Below are positions 5,795 to 6,555 of a DNA stretch of 6,555 nucleotides, piece by piece. The position numbers were made by a program, and so were the translations under genes. The notes under the pieces are model-generated. The model saw nothing but the letters and a program-made list of their open reading frames with translations, was not told the DNA's origin and searched no databases. The first letter of the stretch is position 1, and each line of letters opens with the position of its first letter. This DNA is from Desulfamplus sp. Its GTDB lineage: Bacteria > Desulfobacterota > Desulfobacteria > Desulfobacterales > Desulfobacteraceae. The DNA is taken from NCBI GenBank assembly GCA_015233755.1, contig JADFXA010000125.1, positions 1-6,555 on the forward strand, given 5' to 3'.

Positions 5795-6555
5795 ATGTTT
5801 GAGGTAATTGGCGAGAGAATAAATACATCAAGAAAAAATGTCCAAGCTGCTGTTGCTGAAAGAAATGCAGAATATATAATTGATGATGTCCAAAAACAGC
5901 AGGCAGCAGGAGCACATTATATTGATGTAAATGCTGGTGCGCGTATTGGTCATGAAGTTGAGGATATGAAGTGGCTTATAGATACTATCCAGCCTATTGC
6001 AGCTATTCCACTGTGTCTGGACAGCCCTGATCCAAAAGTTCTTGAGATGGCATTCCAGATGGTAAACAAAACCCCGATGATTAATTCCATCAGTCTTGAA
6101 AAAGAGAGATTTGATACAATGATACCTTTTCTTGATGGCAAAGATTGCAAAGTTATTGCACTTTGCATGGATGATGCAGGAATGCCCGCATCATCTGATG
6201 ACATTGTTGGAAGGGCGGTCAGATTAGTTGAAGAACTCAATAAAATCGGAATTAAAACAGGTAATATTTATATTGACCCGCTTGTGCAGCCAATAAGTAC
6301 AGACAGTAAAAAAGGTGTTATGGTGCTTGATGCTGTAAGGGCAATAAAGACTAAATTTCCTGAAGTTCATATCTCAGGCGGACTTTCCAATATCTCCTAT
6401 GGTCTTCCTCAGAGAAAAATTATCAACAGAACTTTTGTTGCATTAATGATGGCTGCCGGCATGGATTCTGCTATTATTGATCCACTTGATCAAAAAATCA
6501 TGGCAGCAATTAAAACTGCTGATATGCTTCTTGGGCATGATAACTTTTGCGGAAA
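5795..6555 (+). CDS. Methyltetrahydrofolate:corrinoid methyltransferase (MtgA/AcsE type), 3' end cut by window
   Basis: The ATG at 5795 opens a frame that stays open to the window end (253 complete codons). The start MFEVIGERINTSR is the usual N-terminus of the pterin-binding TIM-barrel family that also includes AcsE, MtgA and the folate domain of MetH. Pterin-binding residues known from AcsE can be matched: Asp76 in CLDSPD, Asn97 in INSIS, Asp161 in IDPLVQP, and Asn199 in the SGGLSNISYGLPQR signature. AcsE is about 262 aa, so only about ten residues should be missing. The reaction is methyl transfer between a methyl-corrinoid protein and tetrahydrofolate. Next to a single MttC-like corrinoid protein, and with no CO dehydrogenase/acetyl-CoA synthase subunit in view, an MtgA role (methyl-corrinoid to tetrahydrofolate, catabolic direction) is more likely than AcsE of the Wood-Ljungdahl pathway, but flanking genes would be needed to decide. 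Confidence 0.93.
   Translation, partial: MFEVIGERINTSRKNVQAAVAERNAEYIIDDVQKQQAAGAHYIDVNAGARIGHEVEDMKWLIDTIQPIAAIPLCLDSPDPKVLEMAFQMVNKTPMINSISLEKERFDTMIPFLDGKDCKVIALCMDDAGMPASSDDIVGRAVRLVEELNKIGIKTGNIYIDPLVQPISTDSKKGVMVLDAVRAIKTKFPEVHISGGLSNISYGLPQRKIINRTFVALMMAAGMDSAIIDPLDQKIMAAIKTADMLLGHDNFCG

Noticed and set aside
5950..6240. 96-codon minus-strand open frame.
   Set aside because: It is antisense to the conserved pterin-binding methyltransferase and has no recognisable protein features.

Overview
The window looks like part of an AT-rich bacterial genome. The last two genes are a corrinoid protein and a methyltetrahydrofolate:corrinoid methyltransferase, a pair typical of anaerobes that use C1 or methylated amines. 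Together with a large hybrid histidine kinase this suggests a sulfate-reducing Desulfobacterota (Desulfobacterales-like) organism. That placement is inferred from gene content and base composition only.

The left part (1-4796) holds three tightly packed plus-strand genes. The first is the C-terminal portion of a hybrid histidine kinase (receiver - receiver - HPt), whose sensor and kinase domains lie outside the window. Its stop overlaps the start of a 497-aa protein by 4 bp (ATGA). That protein looks like a dynamin-type P-loop GTPase with eroded nucleotide-binding motifs. It overlaps by 11 bp a 608-aa actin/Hsp70-fold ATPase in which all the expected nucleotide-binding motifs can be picked out. 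The last two resemble, in fold and pairing, the poorly understood SrfC/SrfB proteins of enterobacteria, but at shorter length. The coupling implies that the phosphorelay protein and the GTPase/ATPase pair are made together and may act together; no function can be assigned from sequence.

The middle (4797-5113) is a 317-bp AT-rich gap with no convincing intact gene. It carries three odd-centred palindromes, two of them copies of AAAATG-N-CATTTT embedded in a longer direct repeat, which look like operators. Just before the next gene lies a short open frame that resembles the tail of a decayed or rearranged protein gene, possibly a methyltransferase.

The right part (5114-6555) holds a complete corrinoid protein (B12-binding, DxHxxG) and, 48 bp further on, a methyltransferase of the MtgA/AcsE type that runs off the window a few codons before its expected end. 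Together they would move a methyl group from a methylated substrate, via the cob(I)alamin/methyl-cobalamin corrinoid protein, to tetrahydrofolate. The substrate-specific methyltransferase (MtgB/MttB type) that should charge the corrinoid protein is not present intact in this window.
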